Shown here: positions 43,309-54,789 of the stretch, piece by piece
Layout: every line of letters begins with the position of its first letter
Position numbering within the stretch: the first letter of the stretch is position 1
From: Ryuthela nishihirai
Lineage: Eukaryota; Arthropoda; Arachnida; Araneae; Heptathelidae
Reading direction: 5' to 3'
Assembly: GCA_038380435.1 (NCBI GenBank)
Contig: JAWZYU010000005.1
Location: forward strand, 35,486,001 to 35,550,000
DNA length: 64,000 nucleotides
Position numbers and translations under genes: made by a program
The notes under the pieces: generated by a model
What the model saw: only the letters and a program-made list of their open reading frames with translations
Told to the model about the DNA's origin: nothing
Database searches by the model: none

Positions 43309-43674
43309 TTCGTCGGCTCTTCCTAGAAATTTGAGTTTTGAAGCTCAGATAGTTAGGAAATGCGATTTAATTTAGGGCAACAGAGTCCCCCCCCCCTCCA
43401 CACACGCATATACACATACACATATACACAAGCACCTTTTTCTAAAATGCTAGCAACCGGAACAAGACGAAAAATATTAAGCTAATGTATATTACCCCAT
43501 TTTTAAGAATTTATAAAGAAACCATGAAGAATACACCAAAATTTATTTTTATACCCGAACGACATTCCGACTCTATCTATTTCCCCTCTTTTATTCATAT
43601 AACCTGCTTCATACCCCCCCCCCCTTTATATTTTCTAGATCTTCGCCTACCTGGTAATATTATACTATATTAAA

Positions 43675-44525
43675 AGCGTAACGTGAGGTGCCGCTGGGGA
43701 GACTATGAGACTGCGTAGTTCACGTTCGATAGTTTTCATTAATCATAGATTGGTTTACAGTTATGGATAGGTCGTGAGAACTGTGGAAAAGTCCGAGGTG
43801 CAACTGAGGTTAGATATCAGAAGCGTAACGTGAGGTGCAACTGAGGGGAGATATCAGAAGCGTAGCGTGAGGTGCAACTAAGGAGAAATATCAATAGCAT
43901 AATGTGAGGTGTTGCTGTCCCGTGGCCGAGTGGTTAGCGCACTTGGCTACTGATCTGAGGGACCTGGGTTCAAGCCCCGGGTTAAGGCATGGTTGTATGT
44001 GTCGTTTTTCTGCTGAGGTCCTGCCATCCTCACAGACCTTCTACTATGGCATATAAACTGACAGGCTCCTGTCAGACCTCTGTGGCAAGCAGCTGCTTGA
44101 GGGGGTATATTTTTTTTAATGTGAGGTGCAATTGAGGAGTTATGTGAAGTGTTGAGGGATTATGTGAAGTGTTAAGGGTTAATGTGAGGTGCAACCAAGG
44201 AGAAATATCAATACCATAACGTGAGGTGCAACTGAGGTTAGATATCAGAAGTGTAACGTGAGGCCAGTGTGGGGAGATATCAGAAGTTAATGTGAGGTGC
44301 AAATGAGGGAGATATCAGAAGGGTAACATGAGGTGCAACTGAAGGGAGATATCAGTAGCATAATGTGAGATACAACTAAGGGGAGATATCAGTAGCGTAA
44401 TCTGGGGTACAACTAAGGGGAGATATTAGCAGCGTAATCTGGGGTGCAACTGAGAAGAGATATCAATAGCTTAACGGGAGTTGGAACTAAGGGGAAATAT
44501 CACTAGCGTAACGTGAGGTGCAGCT
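43675..44525. repeat. ~36-bp minisatellite interrupted by SINE B
   Basis: Units like agcgtaacgtgaggtgcaac(tgaggggagatatcag) occupy 43,675-43,911 and 44,118-44,525. The SINE at 43,912-44,117 splits the array. Confidence 0.9.
43901..44128 (+). mobile_element. SINE B copy inside minisatellite, with TSD
   Basis: Body 43,912-44,117 between two copies of AATGTGAGGTG (43,901-43,911; 44,118-44,128), words of the minisatellite unit. Because the unit repeats, the TSD is suggestive rather than proof. Confidence 0.88.
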
Positions 44526-44689
44526 CGGAGACTCTGGAGAGTTTGCACAGGTGACCACACAGATATATATGTTGTAATGTATGTGCAATATATGTATTTT
44601 AATACTGTTAGGATAAATCTCCAAGATCTCTACACTTTCCCCTATCACATGAGTGATTGTAAGTTTTTCGAACAAAATGAAATTGGGTC

Positions 44690-45030
44690 TTTAAACTGTG
44701 CTTATCCAAGGATTAAAAATCACTAAAACAATAAAGTATTTAGGAGTTAATTTCGACTGTTATCTAACCTGGCATGATCATGTTCGAAAAGTAATATTAA
44801 AAATCAAACAAATAATTCCCAAGATGTATCTTTTAAGAGATATAATGAATATAAAAATTTTGAAGAACATATATTATACATTAATCTATTCCAGAATACA
44901 ATATGCAATTCAAATTTGGGGAGAATTATCTTCATATTGTTTAAATCAATTGCAGCAATTGCAAAAATATATAGTAAAGATTACGGCATTTAAAAGAAAG
45001 TACGACTTGTCAGAGCGAAGTTTTTAAAAA
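44690..45030 (+). pseudogene. Jockey-clade LINE, C-terminal ORF2 fragment
   Basis: 109 open codons: TIKYLGVNFDCYLTWHDHV (the segment just after the RT thumb in jockey-clade proteins), YYTLIYSRIQYAIQIWG and LQQLQKYIVKI. Same protein region as the Polinton-2 arm fragments but much diverged from them, so a different element. Truncated upstream; AT-rich 3' flank. Confidence 0.82.
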
Positions 45031-45820
45031 CTTGAAATACCCAAGTTAAAACAAATACACTGATGTTTTATTTACTGTATTAATTGATTACGTTAAAATG
45101 AGATATGAGTAGTAGGAGATAAATTTGTATATTACAGAGGCTGAAATTGCTGTTTTTATGTTTATATATTATGTTAACATATATCGAGGTACTCAGGACT
45201 GCACGATATACATGTTTCCACTTAAGAGTTAAATACTAACTCTTGTGGAATTTGACTATGTATTTAAATATTGTGTAAATAAATTGAATTGTGATTTACA
45301 GTTATGGGTAGATCGTGAGAACTGTTGAAAGATCAGCTACACAGTCTTCCTAGTTAACACTCACGTTATGCCGCTGAAAGTTATAGTGTTTAAATTTTGA
45401 TTTTAATACATTTAACTGGCTTGAATAAGAATTCGCCAGCATTCGTACTTCTTGCTTCTTTCGTACGACCAGCTTTTCGCATTCCGTACTTCTGGAAAAA
45501 TTCGTTGTAAGAAATATGGTCTTCTAAAATCTTTGCATTTCAAGACGATTACACTTATAATTATGTTTTGAAATTTCACTTAATCTAATGATACTCTGTT
45601 CCAGGGGTGCACAACCCTCAAGCTGCGCGTGACCCGTCACAGCTTTCTGTGCGGAGAGTGACGGCTTCTGTAGAAGTCAGACGTTTAAGAGATATTTGAC
45701 ACTAATTATTATTCTTATCATTGTTATTACTAAAAAGTTATAAATAACGAATTAATTTGTATAATTCCCAGTAAAGGTATTGTGCCCATGTGTACAATTA
45801 TGCCTTCAGTGTGTTCTTAG
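45031..45820. other. No gene; possible hAT start
   Basis: caggggtgcacaaccctcaagc near 45,602 looks like a hAT terminus but no partner is found. Confidence 0.35.
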
Positions 45821-45825
45821 GGCTG

Positions 45826-45990
45826 GGTTGTTTTACCTCTGAGCGGCACTTTTTTGCACACCATGGGCTAAATGGCCAGGTCACATGGACCCCGAAGGCT
45901 CAGAGAAGGTTGGGGGAGGGGATCCACTGGAACAGCTGTTGGGAGACAGATGGTAGCCCACTGGAACAGCTGTTGGGAGACAGATGGTAT
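45826..45990 (-). mobile_element. SINE A 3' fragment
   Basis: Reverse copy of the 3' third; the block ccactggaacagctgttggg...agatggta occurs twice in a row (about 45,925 and 45,959). Confidence 0.88.
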
Positions 45991-46204
45991 AAATATCCTA
46001 AATGATTGCCTAATATTGAAATAATCATTACGCAAACTTTTAAAATGCTTATTTTTAAATGGTTTGAAAGAGTGTTTGTTATTTAAGTTTTAATTAATTT
46101 CGGAGATAAATTCTTCTGACGCATGTTTAACCTTTCAAAGTCTAATTATTGTCTGTAGAGTTCATCTGAACAATCTACAAATGCAGAAAGTCAATAAAAC
46201 TACA

Positions 46205-46325
46205 TGTCTGACACTGTGATGAATTGACGCTGCAATGAATTGATGCGTTATGAATTGACGCTGCAATGAATTGATGCGCTATGAATTGACGCTGCGATGA
46301 ATTGATGCCCAGTGAATTGACGGGA
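46205..46325. repeat. ~30-bp tandem repeat
   Basis: Three to four copies of atgaattgacgctgcaatga followed by attgatgcg. Confidence 0.88.
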
Positions 46326-46365
46326 CACCCTCCAAAATATGGTTTAGCTGCGTAAAAAATACAGG

Positions 46366-46765
46366 TACCATACAAAAATGTGACTGAGGATAAATTAAAG
46401 AACTAAATCAAATCTATCTAAATCTCGATTTTCAACAACATTTGTTTAGTATTTAAAGAGTTATGAAAGCTGTAATACGTATTTAACAATAACTCAGCTC
46501 GTTTTGCAAAAATCATTCGAGATTGTCGAAAAGTGAAATAGTCATTACACAAACTACTAATAATATCCTTATACATTTTAGGAAAATTTATGTAATATTT
46601 ATTGCTTTCATATTAACCTATTTAACTGTGTATTTAACCTATTTAACTCTTTGAATACTGAACAAATATCATAAAAAAAATCGAGATTTAGATAATTTCA
46701 TTTAGATTTTTAATTTATCATGAGTCATATTTTTCCATTAGAAAAAAAACTTATTTGAGAGGTTA
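46366..46765. mobile_element. Family E palindromic repeat, copy 1
   Basis: aaaaatgtgactgaggataaattaaag...ctaaatctcgattttcaaca at the left recurs inverted at the right (aaaaatcgagatttagataat...tgagtcatatttttccatt). Similar to 62,800-63,285. Non-coding. Confidence 0.6.
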
Positions 46766-46964
46766 CTTAGTTCTGAATCTGACTCATTCACATAAACGAA
46801 ATTCTTTACATGTTTAAGCCTAGTACGTTTATACCATTGTCATCAAACAATTTCTGCTACAATAAACATTAGCGTGTTGTTTCATCCCAAAGTTTCATTC
46901 TCCCAAATTTCTTTCCAAATTTTCCATTCTGTGCACAAAATAATTGTAAGCAACAATAATGGTA

Positions 46965-47184
46965 CAGTCGTTCAAAAAAGTATCCGAACACTATGGTTGA
47001 TTACAGAATTCAGAAAAAATATCTGGCAACGATTTTTTTTAGAAATTAATGATCTGGCAACCTTCGTGTCACCCACGTGACACGAAGGTTGCCAGATCAC
47101 TAATTTCTAAAAAAAATCGTTGCCAGATATTTTTTCTGAATTCTGTAATCAACCATAGTGTTCGGATATTTATTTGAGCGACTG
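46965..47184. mobile_element. Family D MITE, complete
   Basis: CAGTCGTTCAAAAAAGTATC to ...tttgagcgactg, with TA on both sides (46,963-46,964; 47,185-47,186). It folds back on itself around gtgtcacccacgtgacac, the most complete copy in the window. Confidence 0.92.
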
Positions 47185-47216
47185 TAACAGTATTATGTAA
47201 AACTGTTAATTACTGA

Positions 47217-47415
47217 TAACCGTCCGAGTGGTTTAGTGCGTTTGGCTACTGTTCAAATGGACCCACCCCCCTGTTCGAGCTCTCGGATAAAGTGTGGATG
47301 TTTCTTATGCTGTCTTTCTGCTGAGGTCTGACTTTCCCACAGATCGTTCAAAGGTCATATTGTACTGACAGGTTCCTCAGGTCAGACCTCTGGGTCAGGC
47401 GGCTGCTTAACGGAT
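47217..47415 (+). mobile_element. SINE B copy, old
   Basis: ccgtccgagtggtttagtgcg, ctgttcgagctctcgg and tctgctgaggtctgac are recognisable with heavy divergence. Confidence 0.65.
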
Positions 47416-47429
47416 TTGCTTAACTAATG

Positions 47430-47965
47430 ATTTCATACAGGGTTGGATTGAATTGTTTTACCCCTGAGCTGCACTTTTCTGCACACATAATGGACTCCGA
47501 GGCAGTGGCGGTCATAAGGAAGGGGCCACGGGGGGCTATGGCCCCCATCCAAAAGATCCGCAAATGTTTTATTTTTTCATTTCAAAAGCCAGCCAATTTC
47601 TTTTCCAAGAAGGCAAACCCCTGGCGCCTTCAGTGTACCCCACATGAAGGCAAATGTAAGGATATATAAAGGATTTTGTACTCCAGGAATGACACTTTTC
47701 ACTACAAAAGCCTTCGTATGTACCTAAATGGCCCCCTCCAGGAATGAGATTTATGACTGCCCTGCTACGACGGTTCAGAGAAGGTTGGGAAAGAAATCTA
47801 CTGAACAGTTAGAAGACATTAAAGCTCCCGTCAAGGCCATCCAGCGTGTTCTATAAAGTGCCAGGTGGTGCTCTCCTGCTCTCGGGACCACGTATTAACT
47901 TTCTATCCAACGGATGGCGTCCTTTCCAAATCCATCGATGTTTCCTTTTCCCCACGAAGGCAACG
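47430..47965 (-). mobile_element. SINE A copy, diverged, split by a hAT-like MITE
   Basis: Tail part ggttggattgaattgttttacccctgag (47,440) to about 47,502; the body resumes at about 47,773 (ggttcagagaaggttgggaaag) and ends near 47,965. Confidence 0.75.
47495..47772. mobile_element. hAT-like MITE nested in SINE A
   Basis: Element 47,503-47,764: CAGTGGCGGTCATAAG at the left; the right end inverted reads CAGGGCAGTCATAAA. Flanking octamers CTCCGAGG and CTACGACG match at six of eight bases. 8-bp duplications are the hAT rule. Confidence 0.6.
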
Positions 47966-48855
47966 TGGGAGGTTTTCAAATTTCAATTCCATTTAATTTA
48001 TGCTAAATAAAAAAAGTGCAAGGAAGATATTTATCATTTAGATAAGTTCTGATTTTCGTGAATATATATATATCCGAATTGGCACATTACACTTTCAAAA
48101 GTATTCTAATCATTACGGCTGAGTTATTAAAGAATATGTCTTCAGTGTGAGAAATGTACTGCAATTGAGATGCATAGTAGAAGTGGTTACGTAGTGAAAA
48201 TTCAAAATGATTGGCAGCAGTAACTTCCGTTTGTGCCACATGTTCGTTGTAAAGAAACCTGTTCACCTTGTCTGCTTAGAGTAAAAGAGCCTTCCATTGT
48301 CCTATTATAATAGCTGATTACTGTTTACTGCAGCTATCACACGTGATATGGTGAGCCTGGTACTAAATGTTAAACATAGAATGGGAAAATAAAAACAGAA
48401 AAACTCTCATCGAAACTTCAAATGAAACAATAGAGACAAATCGCTGAAGTCAGCAATTAAAGAGAATTTTTATATTTATTTTGAAGGTTGAAAACTTCTT
48501 AGCCCTTTTTTGTGTGACTTATAACTAATTTGTACTCCAATGTGATAACATGAGATTTTTTAATTGAACAAGTGTGTCCAGTAAAATAATCACAACACAC
48601 GTGCCACTATCGAGGATTTTAACCAGGAACCCTATCTTCATCACACCAAACCATTATACCGCCGGTTGACTTATTGATATTTAGCTACAAATTACACTTT
48701 AAAAAATTTGTGCTATAAGTGAGGTAGTAGGTAAACTAATCCAAAAATACAGTAGTGCAAATGTTGGGGTCTGGGGTTGGCTCTTAATTCTGAAGTTTCT
48801 AGATCCTTTTTGAAAACTGCAGATCTACAGACTCTGATATGCATTAATGACTTGT
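47966..48855. other. No gene recognised
   Basis: A tRNA-like phrase in reverse (accaggaaccctatcttcat...accattataccgccgg, about 48,620-48,665) may be an old tRNA relic. Confidence 0.35.
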
Positions 48856-48859
48856 CACT

Positions 48860-49900
48860 TATATAAAATGTTACGCATTTATATATGCAGATGATATAAT
48901 AATCGTTGCTTCGATTAAAATTCAAGAGAACGCTGTGAAAGTTTTACAAGAGGATTATAATACGTTGGATTAATTATTGTAATAAAATTTATTTAAACAT
49001 TTAAAAGAAAATTGATGCTTTTTCACTCTCCAGGAACTGACATCAATAACGACATATTTACCAAAACGACAGCGTCCACAAGAGAAAGATTTCTAACGCT
49101 ACGGACTGTAACTAACGCTACTGACTGTAACACTATACCGAAATACAACGAGTAGAAACTATAAAATAAGTAGGTCTACACTTCGATAGCATATTACTCT
49201 TGAATACACATACGAAAAAATCTGCTGAAATTCAAGATTTCAAGCTTTAAAACTGCATAAATTAAGATGTATTTTAAAAACTGAAACATGTTTAATAGTC
49301 TGTAAGGCAACTGTGAATCGATTATAAACTATGGTATAACAATTTGGTATAACAAATTCAGAAAACATTAAAAAGATTGAAGGAATTCAACCCTCATATC
49401 GCCAAAATCTTAATGCCTGTCAACTACCGCACACATCACCACAGGTAAAGAAGATCTTATGCTCCGAAATTTATATAAATACATCATACTAAGCAATTTC
49501 TTTGATGATAAACATAAAGTAAAAATGTAATCCGAAAAAAAAGTACAAGATTGAAACAAAAACATTATTTTCGGTTACCAAGTTTTGCAAACAATATGGG
49601 AAATATTGGAGCAATTAAAAAAATAACACATACTTTTAACCTCTTACCAAGATAAATATAATCCACAAATCTTTTACTTTATTGAAACCCAAACTTAAAG
49701 AAGTCCTAAAAAATAGATAAGAAAAAGTAGAGCTGAAGGTGAATCTAAAAATCACAATATGATTAGGAAATTTTAATATTAATATAGAGAGTGAATTAAT
49801 CAATGTTGAAATTTACAACCGAAATGGTAAAATAAATGCAATAAGATGTAACTAATTATATTAAGATTATCGGATGGAGATAGAAAGAGACGTAAAATAT
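48860..49900 (+). pseudogene. Jockey-clade LINE, RT fragment with YADD
   Basis: Near 48,883 the plus strand reads YADDIIIVASIKIQENAVKV, the RT catalytic motif with both aspartates, then thumb-like sequence. Frame breaks follow. Weakly recognisable RT tail words continue to about 49,900. The start of ORF2 is missing. An overlapping minus-strand frame is a shadow. Confidence 0.75.
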
Positions 49901-50117
49901 TATGTGAATGTATTATTCTCCTAAGGGAGTGGAGGAAAGGGCAGGGTGGGTTCGCATCCCACCCTCCTCAAAGCAATTTTTGCTATACACCAAACGCAAA
50001 TCTTGTTGCTTAAAAAAACTACTGAATTTAATCTTTTGAAACTGTTAATATATTTTAAAAAAATGATTATTGATTTATAGATAGTCCATTTTACCTATAC
50101 TAAAGTAAAGATATGTA
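49901..50117. other. tRNA-like T arm relic
   Basis: ggtgggttcgcatcccacc (about 49,945-49,963) is a perfect T-arm-like hairpin with a B-box-like loop; no other tRNA parts pair. Confidence 0.3.
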
Positions 50118-50372
50118 TAGACCTCTGTGGCAAGCAGCTGCTTGAGGGGGTATTTATTTTTTATTTTTATTATCAAAGATTTACCTTTGGTATACGCTTA
50201 TTGGCTACTGATCCTAAGGGACCTGGGTTCGAGCCCCGGGTAAGGCATGGATGTGTGTGTTGTTTTTCTGCTGAGGTCCTGCCATTCTCACAGACCTTCT
50301 ACTATGGCATATAAACTGACAGGCTCCTGTCAGACCTCTGTGGCAAGCAGCTGCTTGAGGAGTTATTTATTT
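50118..50372 (+). mobile_element. SINE B tail fragment plus near-complete SINE B
   Basis: A 48-bp tail piece (acctctgtggcaagcagctg...tatttatttt) at 50,118-50,165 is followed by a copy from ttggctactgatcc (50,200) to gaggagttatttattt (50,372). Possibly a tandem arrangement with an internal gap. Confidence 0.85.
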
Positions 50373-50812
50373 ATACGATTTTTTTTTTAAATCTGTTCCA
50401 ACCTTTTGTGCCGAATTCCCTTTTACCAAGTATTATTTTCTGAAGCCCCTTCATGGAAAAAAAATAATTTTTCTTCTATACAACTAGTTGAAAAAATATT
50501 TACCCTGTACATATATTTAAAAGTATTTTGATGCATGCTGTTGAAAGGTTTTTCTGTCGAAATAAAGTATTCATAACGAAAGAAGATGCAAAACAAAGAA
50601 AACGCCTCATAAATATCTAAAACCTGGGAACTAACTTGGAAAAACACTTTTTAAATCATCTATCTCGAAAATGAAAAACAAAATCTGTTAATTAATAAAT
50701 TCATTGAAACTCGTTTTAAAAATATGTTATCAAATACCATATTCATCTGTGTAAAAATTCTCAATGTTTTACAAAAATGAACATATTTCGTCATTTGTTT
50801 GTACTTTCTTGC
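50373..50812. other. No gene seen
   Basis: AT-rich; a minus-strand 74-codon frame has no domain. Confidence 0.4.
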
Positions 50813-50814
50813 AG

Positions 50815-51345
50815 GGTTATTCATAAATACATGAACACTTGCAATAAATTTTTATTACAACAACATTTTGTACATATAAAGAGAGAGAGGTCTAAATCAT
50901 ACCGATCGATAGTTTTCAAAGTTTTGACTGCACATTGCAAATTTACAATATGAGCGTTATTTCAATGACAATCTGCCGAACTAGGAATAGGGTTAAGTGC
51001 TGCCAATGGCTTGAACAGATTTGACGCCAAAGATCTGATCACCAGATCTGACGCCAATAGATTTGTGGGGGTGTATCATAGATAACGTCTATGTGCCATC
51101 TTTGCCACGTACCTGAACGAGTTAGGATGCAGTCGCAGGGATCTCGTGAGATGACTTGATCAAAGTGTGGGAGAAGCTGGAATACAGAACTAACATGTGC
51201 AAATCGCAAATAATGCTCACAGTGAGAATTTGTACGTGAACTCAAAACTTTGAGATCTACCCTTTCTATTTTTCCTGCCACTCTCTTTATAAATGTCATT
51301 GCAATAAAATTTTGAAAGTGTTCAGGTATTTATGAATAAGCGGGT
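50815..51345 (+). mobile_element. IS630-type (DUF4817 group) transposon, internally deleted
   Basis: Inverted ends GGGTTATTCATAAATACATG (50,815) and the counterpart gttcaggtatttatgaataa ending near 51,344. Between about 51,075 and 51,300 the plus strand shows, with stops, NVYVPSLPR and DLIKVWEKLEYRTNMC, the C-terminal tail of DUF4817-group transposases. The DDE core is gone. The minus-strand 86-codon frame over it is a shadow. Confidence 0.7.
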
Positions 51346-51389
51346 ATTTTTCGCACGTATTTCACTGCTCACAAAATGTTTTCGTGGTG

Positions 51390-51697
51390 CGAATGTGTTG
51401 GGTTAGGTTATTTTACCTCTGAGCGGCACTTTTTTGCACACCATGGGCTAAATGGCCAGGTCACGTAGACCCCGAAGGCTCAGAGAAGGTTGGGGGAGGG
51501 GACCCACTGGAACAGCTGTTGGTAGACAGATGGTAGCCTCCCGTCAAGGCCATCCAGCGTGTTCTTTAACGTGCACAGGGTATGGCTCTCCCGCACACGG
51601 GGCCACGGCTTAACGTCCCATCCGACAGACGGTGGCCTTTCCAAGCCCATCGGTGTCCCCGTGGGCCGGGAACACCGATGGGCAGGGTGCGAATGTG
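51390..51697 (-). mobile_element. SINE A copy, 5'-truncated, with TSD
   Basis: Reverse copy from ttgggttaggttattttacc, flanked by GGTGCGAATGTG on both sides (about 51,388-51,399 and 51,686-51,697). The truncated end has a small rearranged piece (cgtgggccgggaacaccgatgggc). Confidence 0.9.
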
Positions 51698-51699
51698 AA

Positions 51700-52155
51700 C
51701 CGAGGGTCAATTTATATCTTGATATGTAAATAGTGCTTCGTGAAACAATACACCTAGCGCTGTTTTATTAATATCTGCAATTGCTCTGCATTTGAGGTCG
51801 TTAGAGTTACTGTGCTTGGCATAACCAATCAACGGGCAGTGTTGAATGAAACTAAAATGTCGCCTTGGTGCCACAGTGGTATCACGCGTTGGTTGACTGT
51901 GACACTGCAGGGTCTTGGTAATGGGTACAGTCGTTTGTTTTGTTATAACTGGAAGAAAAGTTAGTAGTTTTGCGGATCTTATCACAAATTGAAAAAAACA
52001 GACTACTTAAAAAACTTTGGCCTTTTGCTAATGTTGTGACCCTATATAGCTACGGCGATTGTTCGGTGAAGTTCATCAAAATTGGTTCACAGCTGTCTTT
52101 GCTGTTAAGTAATATCAGTTTCTAAACCAAATACGAAAGACTAAAAAATTAATTT
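51700..52155. other. No gene recognised
   Basis: A 92-codon minus-strand frame (51,707-51,985) has no domain I know. Confidence 0.35.
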
Positions 52156-52567
52156 CTTTCTTGAAATGGGGCGGGGGTGGCTCAGTCGGTAGCGCGCCAG
52201 GCTCCTAATCTGTAGTTCCCAGGTTCGAGTCCCAACTGGGTCAGCGTTGAGATTTATCTCCGCAAAATTCCCCGCCCTGCCCACGGTCAGTAGGGGACAC
52301 CGATGGGCTTGGAAAGGCCGCCGTCCGTCGGATGGGACGTTAAGCCGTGGCCCCGTGTGCGGGAGAGCCATACCCTGTGCACGTTAAAGAACACGCTGGA
52401 TGGCCTTGAAGGGAGGCTACCATCTGTCTCCCAACAGCTGTTCCAGTGGGTCCCCTCCCCCAACCTTCTCTGAGCCTTCGGGGTCCATGTGACCTGGCCA
52501 TTTAGCCCATGGTGTGCAAAAAAGTGCCGCTCAGAGGTAAAACAACCCAAAACAACTTTCTTGAAAT
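52156..52567 (+). mobile_element. SINE A copy, full length, with TSD
   Basis: Body 52,168-52,555 between two copies of CTTTCTTGAAAT (52,156-52,167; 52,556-52,567). Confidence 0.95.
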
Positions 52568-52929
52568 TCTCTTAAATACTTTTTGGCAGACATTGCCACT
52601 ATCTTTGGGAAGCTGCATTCCCTGGACAAGTGTCATGGTTTACAGGGAAATATAAAAATGAAATATGATATCTCTAAACTTTGAGATAGATAGCATTCAA
52701 TGGATGATCATCAAATAGTACATCTGGATGTATTTATTATTAGACAAGTTTTCAGTGAATGCAGCTCCTCGATGACATGATTAAGGACAATTAACGTATA
52801 AATCAAGGGATAATTAATGCATAAATTAAAGGATAATTAATGCGTAATTACATTCGATGTATAGAGGGAATCTCACTCAGACAGAAACAGCTTCAGTGAT
52901 TTAATGCATTCGATGTATAGAGGGTGACA
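52568..52929. other. No gene; short repeats
   Basis: gcattcgatgtatagaggg/attcgatgtatagaggga occurs twice (about 52,852 and 52,907), and aaggataattaatgc-type words repeat near 52,795-52,845. Confidence 0.5.
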
Positions 52930-53333
52930 CCACACCACAGGGGCGGGGGTGGCTCAGTCGGTAGCGCGCCAGGCTCGTAATTTGTAGTTCCCAGGTTCGA
53001 GTCCCAGCTGGGTCAGAGTTGAGATTTATCTCCGCAAAATTCCCCGCCCTGCCCACGGTCAGTAGGGGACACCGATGGGCTTGGAAAGACCACCGTCCGT
53101 CGGATGGGACGTTAAGCCGTGGCCCCGTCTGCGGGAGAGCCATACCCTGTGCACGTTAAAGAACACGCTGGATGGCCTTGACGGGAGGCTACCATCTGTC
53201 TCCAAACAGCTGTTCCAGTGGGTTCCCTCCCCCAACCTTCTCTGAGCCTTCGGGGTCCATGTGACCTGGCCATTTAGCCCATGGTGTGCAAAAAAGTGCC
53301 GCTTAGAGGTAAAACAACCCAACCACACCACAG
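52930..53333 (+). mobile_element. SINE A copy, full length, with TSD
   Basis: Body 52,941-53,322 between two copies of CCACACCACAG (52,930-52,940; 53,323-53,333). Confidence 0.95.
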
Positions 53334-53627
53334 AAAGTGACTATCACTCTAAATACATTCGAAGGACATCTTATGCAACAAATGCCAGCCTGTTTCCCAA
53401 CTATGAATTCCGGGTCCGTTTCCTCTGACTTTCGTTTTCATTCTTACCCAGTTTTCTACTTCTTCTTTCAGCAGGTGACATGACCCTGCCGGCATTAATC
53501 CAAGGCAATTAAACTTGTCAACATCTTAACGGCTCTGATGCTCTTTGATGACAAATAAATATGTGCGCGGTGACCGAATTATGTTTCATGCAAAGCCATT
53601 GCTATTCGCTTCTCATTTGTGGCCATT

Positions 53628-53829
53628 ACCTAGATCAGTGGTACTCAACCTTTTATGCTGGAAATGTGTATGTAACTGGTGTATCCCTTATATAGATATA
53701 TAAAACTGTAGTTATAGTATAATAATGCCAACTTAGCGACTTTCACTAGATCTAGCGACTTTTGAACTCTCACGGCGTACCCCAAAACATTTTACCGCGT
53801 ATCCCACATTGAGAACCCCTGACCTAGGT
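53628..53829. mobile_element. hAT-type MITE with 8-bp TSD
   Basis: Element 53,636-53,821 (186 bp): CAGTGGTACTCAACC...at the left and ...TTGAGAACCCCTG at the right are inverted. Flanks ACCTAGAT and ACCTAGGT match at seven of eight bases. Confidence 0.85.
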
Positions 53830-53914
53830 TATAACGCTGGTTATATTTATTACTTTGGTTCGTGGATTTGCCAGAAACGTTGTTCCATCTCAATCCTCAC
53901 ACCAGAGGTCGATC

Positions 53915-54200
53915 ACAATGATTTATATATCAAATGAAAACTCATGACACGTGGAGTGACTAGTCTATAAAAGCCTTCCTTATGCCTTTCTTTTTTTTTC
54001 ATCCAAAAGAATAGATATTTGTATATGATTTTTTAGCCCTGTCTCCCCAATTTACGGACTTATTGAAACGCATTATACATCAAATAAAAACTCACGGCTT
54101 GGAGAATGAGAAGGATTATAAAACAAAATGCCTACTGCTTTCTTTCCCTGCAAAACGTAGATTTTAAAACTTTATTCATCATATGTCCCCAAATCAAATA
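53915..54200. repeat. Diverged ~140-bp direct duplication
   Basis: atatatcaaatgaaaactca...ggagtgactagtctataaaa (53,924) recurs as atacatcaaataaaaactca...ggagaatgagaaggattata (54,074). Confidence 0.55.
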
Positions 54201-54365
54201 CTAATAGTGTTGTGTTATGTAACAATATGACTTCTAGGAACGAAAGACAAAGAGTGCATCGACATAGGTAAAAAAACGAACACTTAATATTTCACCATAA
54301 CGAGCACTCAATATTTCGTAAGCAAGTAAAATATTTAAAAGAAAGTATTAAAAAATTAAGACAGA

Positions 54366-54415
54366 CTACTACTGCCCCCCTGGGGGGGGGCAGTAGTAGC
54401 TTCGGGTGTAATTAG
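54366..54415. mobile_element. Fragment of the hAT-like element seen at 55,555
   Basis: ctgcccccctggggggggg followed by cagtagtagcttcgggtgta matches the interior of the 55,555-56,034 element. Confidence 0.65.
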
Positions 54416-54778
54416 GGGCGGTGAGATTTATCTCCGCAAAATTTCCCCGCCTTGCCCACCGTCAGTAGGGGACACCGATGGGATTGAAAAGGCCACCGTC
54501 CGTCGGATGGGACGTTAAGCCGTGGCCCCGTGTGCGAGAGAGCCATACCCCGTGCACGTTAAAGAACACACTGGATGGCCTTGACGGGTCATCCCCCAAC
54601 CTTCTCTGAGCCTTCGGGGTCCTTGTGGCCTGGCCATTTAGCCCATGGTGTTCAAAAAAGTGCCGCTCAGAGGTAAAACAATCCAATCCAATACTCTGAG
54701 CCTTCGGGGTCCATGTGACCTGGCCATTTACCCCATGGTGTGCAAAAAAGTGCCGCTCAGAGGTAAAACAACCCAACC
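54416..54778 (+). mobile_element. SINE A copy with duplicated tail
   Basis: Headless body 54,416-54,690 ending aaaacaatccaatccaat, then a second 3' end (54,693-54,778, ctgagccttcggggtcc...caacccaaccca). An internal block is deleted after cttgacgggtcat. Confidence 0.85.
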
Positions 54779-54789
54779 CAAAATCTAAA

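Noticed and set aside
45602..45640. hAT terminus-like caggggtgcacaaccc
   Set aside because: No opposite terminus or 8-bp duplication found; kept only as a note.
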